64,000 bases of DNA, taken from CBDCFV01 sp965203835 (GTDB lineage Bacteria > Chloroflexota > Dehalococcoidia > Lucifugimonadales > UBA3495). The first letter of the stretch is position 1; each line of letters begins with the position of its first letter. This document shows positions 62,009 to 64,000 of this stretch, in pieces. The stretch spans positions 3,472,001-3,536,000 of the forward strand of contig OZ241919.1 in NCBI GenBank assembly GCA_965203835.1. The letters run 5' to 3'. The position numbers were made by a program, and so were the translations under genes. The notes below the pieces were generated by a model. It did not search any database. It saw only the letters and a list, made by a program, of their open reading frames with translations, and was not told the origin of the DNA.

Positions 62009-62767
62009 CTATCTGGGCGAAGCCGAAGCTTTCCTCAGGAACTGGCTGGCCCCTCGCGCCACCCAAGCGTTCCAGGACGTCATGACGAACCTGACCCCCT
62101 TCTCCGCGTAGGAAGCCACGTTGTCGTCGTTGACCAGCGTCCCCGCCGTTCGGCCTGCGGCGAGAATCCGGCTGATCGCGTCGTCAATGGCCGATTGCAC
62201 ATCCGGGTGCCCGGTGTTGCCGATGTGCCCCATGGTCTGGGCCAAGTCCGACGGGGCGACGAAGAACACGTCGATGTTGTCCACCTGCAGGATCTCGTCC
62301 AGGTTCCGCAGAGCCTCGACCTCTTCCAGCAGCACAATCAGCATGGTCTGGTCGTTGGCCCGGTGGAAGTAATCGCCCACGCCGAACGACTGGCGGCCGC
62401 CGAACATTCCCCGCTCTCCCAGCGGGGCGTACTTGGTGCAGCGCGCAGCGTGTTCCGCGGCGGCCCTGGTGTTTACGTGGGGCACCACTATCCCCATGGA
62501 ACCCCGGTCCAGCGTGCGCGTAATGAGGGACGCCTCGTTGGCCGCCACCCTGGTGATGGGCGTCATCCCCCACAGGTCTGCGGCCCTTGTCATATCCCCC
62601 AATTGTTCCCAGGTCACGCCCCCGTGCTCCCCCTCAATCCACGCAGCGTCAAACCCAATGGGCCCCAGGAAGTCGATAATGTCGCTCGATTGGAGCCCTG
62701 ATATGGTGGTTACCAACTCGTTGCGTTGCAGCTTTTCCTTGGCCCGGTTCGGCCTGATTTCAACCAT
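62009..62767 (-). CDS. HpcH/HpaI aldolase family protein
   Basis: 252 residues. Class II pyruvate aldolase that cleaves 2-keto-3-deoxy acids. Seen: FDAAWIEGEHGGVTWEQL (catalytic His), RVAANEASLITRTLDRGSMGIVVPHV, LEEVEALRN and the FFVAPSDLAQTMGH metal/substrate segment. ATG 62767 has AGAGG upstream; the longer frame shows no family features. It could act in aromatic acid breakdown together with the HpaB-like oxygenase (inference). Confidence 0.92.
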   Translation of the reverse strand: MVEIRPNRAKEKLQRNELVTTISGLQSSDIIDFLGPIGFDAAWIEGEHGGVTWEQLGDMTRAADLWGMTPITRVAANEASLITRTLDRGSMGIVVPHVNTRAAAEHAARCTKYAPLGERGMFGGRQSFGVGDYFHRANDQTMLIVLLEEVEALRNLDEILQVDNIDVFFVAPSDLAQTMGHIGNTGHPDVQSAIDDAISRILAAGRTAGTLVNDDNVASYAEKGVRFVMTSWNAWVARGASQFLRKASASPR

Positions 62768-63102
62768 CTGACCTCTTCTCCCTGTAAGTAGTGCGTAGGC
62801 GTCCTGCGCCGGCCACCAGTGTAGCAGAGCGCCGTTGCATGAGTCATATCGAAAACCCTTAGCGCGTGTAATCGCAGCAACGCCCGCATTCTGTATAAAC
62901 CATCTGCGTGCTTCCTGCGGCCGGGGCTTGTGCAAAGGTTTCTCCCATAAACGATAAAACGCCCCCTGTCTCTGACATCTCCCCGTTGACACGCCGGATA
63001 ACCCCCCGTAGCCTGTAACTGTCGGGAAGCGGGCACGAATTGAGCAACCTGACCGCTGTCTCGGAAGAAGGCAGACCACCCAACCCAGGGAGCAAATGCG
63101 AG

Positions 63103-63918
63103 ATGACCACTGAAAACGTCATCCAGACCGCGGCAAGGTTCAGACTGCCGGACCCGCCGCCAAGAGAACCGGACGAGATGACCGCCTACGACCATGTCTA
63201 CAAGTATGCCAGCCACCGGGCCTTGGCCCTCCACTTCGGCAACCCCGCGACCACCCTGGTCGAATACGACCGGTGGATAATCGCATCCCCCCAAGACAAC
63301 CGGGCCCGGGCCAGGATACCTGACCTCCTCATCGCCTTCAACGTAAGCCCGGAGGACTATGCAGCCAGCAACGGCTACATCATCTCGGAACAAGGCAAGC
63401 CGCCCGACTTCGTCTTGGAGGTCGCCTCGGAGAGCACGGCGGAGACGGACACCGGTCCCAAGCGGGACGACTACGCCGCCCTGGGCATCCCCGAGTACTG
63501 GCGCTTTGACGAAACAGGCGCCTTCCATGGGACCAGACTCGCTGGGGACCGGCTGGTGGAGGGCCGGTATGAGCCCATCGCCGTCACGGAAACCGTGGAC
63601 GGGGCCCTTCAGGGCTACAGCGCCGTCCTGAACATCCTGCTCCGGTGGGACGAGGGCCAACTCAAGTGGTTCGACCCGGAAACCAACGAGGAGGTCCCCA
63701 GCTTTGACCAGGAACGGGAAGGCCGCCTCGCCGAACGGGAAGGCCGTCTTGCCGAACGGGAAGGCCGTCTTGCCGAACGGGAAGGCCGCCTCGCCGAACG
63801 GGAAGGCCGCCTCGCCGAACGGGAAGCGAGGATCAGGGCAGAGAACCGCGCCGACACAGCCGAAGCCAGGGTTCGTGAACTGGAAGAGGAACTGGAGCGC
63901 AGGAACAGGGGCAGCTAA
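63103..63918 (+). CDS. Uma2 family nuclease-like protein with heptad-repeat tail
   Basis: 271 residues. Residues 10-170 are the Uma2 (DUF820) PD-(D/E)xK-type fold: RIPDLLIAFNV, PDFVLEVASES and KRDDYAALGIPEYWRFD. Residues 200-260 form a coiled coil built from five perfect heptads AEREGRL. Start ATG 63103 is preferred; GGGAG lies 13 bases upstream. Nuclease activity is not established for the family in general. Confidence 0.85.
   Translation: MTTENVIQTAARFRLPDPPPREPDEMTAYDHVYKYASHRALALHFGNPATTLVEYDRWIIASPQDNRARARIPDLLIAFNVSPEDYAASNGYIISEQGKPPDFVLEVASESTAETDTGPKRDDYAALGIPEYWRFDETGAFHGTRLAGDRLVEGRYEPIAVTETVDGALQGYSAVLNILLRWDEGQLKWFDPETNEEVPSFDQEREGRLAEREGRLAEREGRLAEREGRLAEREGRLAEREARIRAENRADTAEARVRELEEELERRNRGS
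63713..63817. repeat. 21-base minisatellite coding for heptads
   Basis: Five copies of GAACGGGAAGGCCG(C/T)CT(C/T)GCC, differing only at synonymous C/T positions, with a partial sixth to about 63829. They encode EREGRLA heptads of the Uma2 protein's coiled coil. Confidence 0.9.
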
Positions 63919-64000
63919 GGAGAAACCGGCCAAGTTATTCCGGTTGACAGCCTCAAAGGTGCCGCCGATAATTTGACCCACTTCTCTCCGGGGTCTTTTG

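Noticed and set aside
62768..63079. 104-residue N-terminal extension of the HpaI-type aldolase
   Set aside because: ATG 62767 has a ribosome site and the family starts there; the extension reads like intergenic DNA.
63713..63829. CRISPR-like regular repeats
   Set aside because: The units are directly abutting 21-mers in a coding frame with no spacers, so this is a minisatellite, not a CRISPR array.

Overview
The window is 64 kb of GC-rich, gene-dense bacterial chromosome. It holds 59 protein genes I can support and two tRNA genes. There is no rRNA, prophage, insertion sequence or CRISPR array. The gene mix suggests a member of the Chloroflexota, most likely a Dehalococcoidia/SAR202-type heterotroph: a reductive-dehalogenase-like protein, an HpaB-type monooxygenase, a molybdenum hydroxylase, several amidohydrolases, many MFS carriers, a helix-turn-helix/TPR protein, and PaREP1-family proteins. 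That placement is inferred from gene content and no marker-gene tree was run.

Layout. 1-5.2 kb: the end of an MFS carrier, then a P1-family peptidase, a DUF2520 dehydrogenase-like gene, panB and panC (pantothenate synthesis), and a PaREP1-family gene followed by a 78-residue partner. 5.2-14.9 kb: an SDR dehydrogenase, a bacterial voltage-gated cation channel with an unusual TLEGWTD filter, an Eis-like acetyltransferase, an alpha/beta hydrolase, a second PaREP1 gene, an HpaB-like oxygenase, an RDD membrane protein, an M20 amidohydrolase, a cupin, and an exported protein made of two tandem copies of one domain plus an EF-hand. 15-20.7 kb: the large subunit of a molybdenum hydroxylase, and a radical SAM protein followed 14 bases later by fabF. 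20.8-27.7 kb: housekeeping genes lgt, ispE, rsmA, galU and lepA, with a DUF2269-like and a DinB-like gene. 27.8-30.3 kb: two oligopeptide ABC ATPases and tRNA-Leu(UAG). 30.3-37.6 kb: a Rieske protein, an orphan ribbon-helix-helix protein, two amidohydrolases, an orphan HicB-like protein, a metallo-beta-lactamase-fold hydrolase and an MFS carrier. 37.7-49.6 kb: a von Willebrand A lipoprotein divergent from a helix-turn-helix/TPR membrane protein, msrA, the reductive-dehalogenase-like protein, a DUF1800-DUF1501-NHL operon, tRNA-Lys(CUU), a pentapeptide-repeat/potassium-channel fusion and an Smr protein. 49.8-64 kb: another MFS carrier, an XdhC-MocA operon that should serve the molybdenum hydroxylase, two tandem PaREP1 genes, a glutamine-amidotransferase-like hydrolase, gyrA, a hydrolase, a flavin reductase, a BtuF-like cobalamin-binding protein, an MFS carrier, a small coiled-coil membrane protein, an HpaI-type aldolase and a Uma2 nuclease with a heptad minisatellite.

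Themes. Catabolic parts for aromatic or amidated organic matter are scattered rather than clustered. Cobalamin and molybdenum cofactor users sit near their accessory genes. A dispersed palindromic repeat (core ATTCCCGCG...GCGGGAAT) occurs at nine sites and supplies the C-terminal codons of two genes. The strongest candidates for something undescribed are the four PaREP1 paralogs (one with a small partner), the predicted calcium-selective channel, the soluble reductive-dehalogenase-like protein, the signal-less DUF1800/DUF1501/NHL operon, and the radical SAM protein with an amphipathic tail next to fabF.
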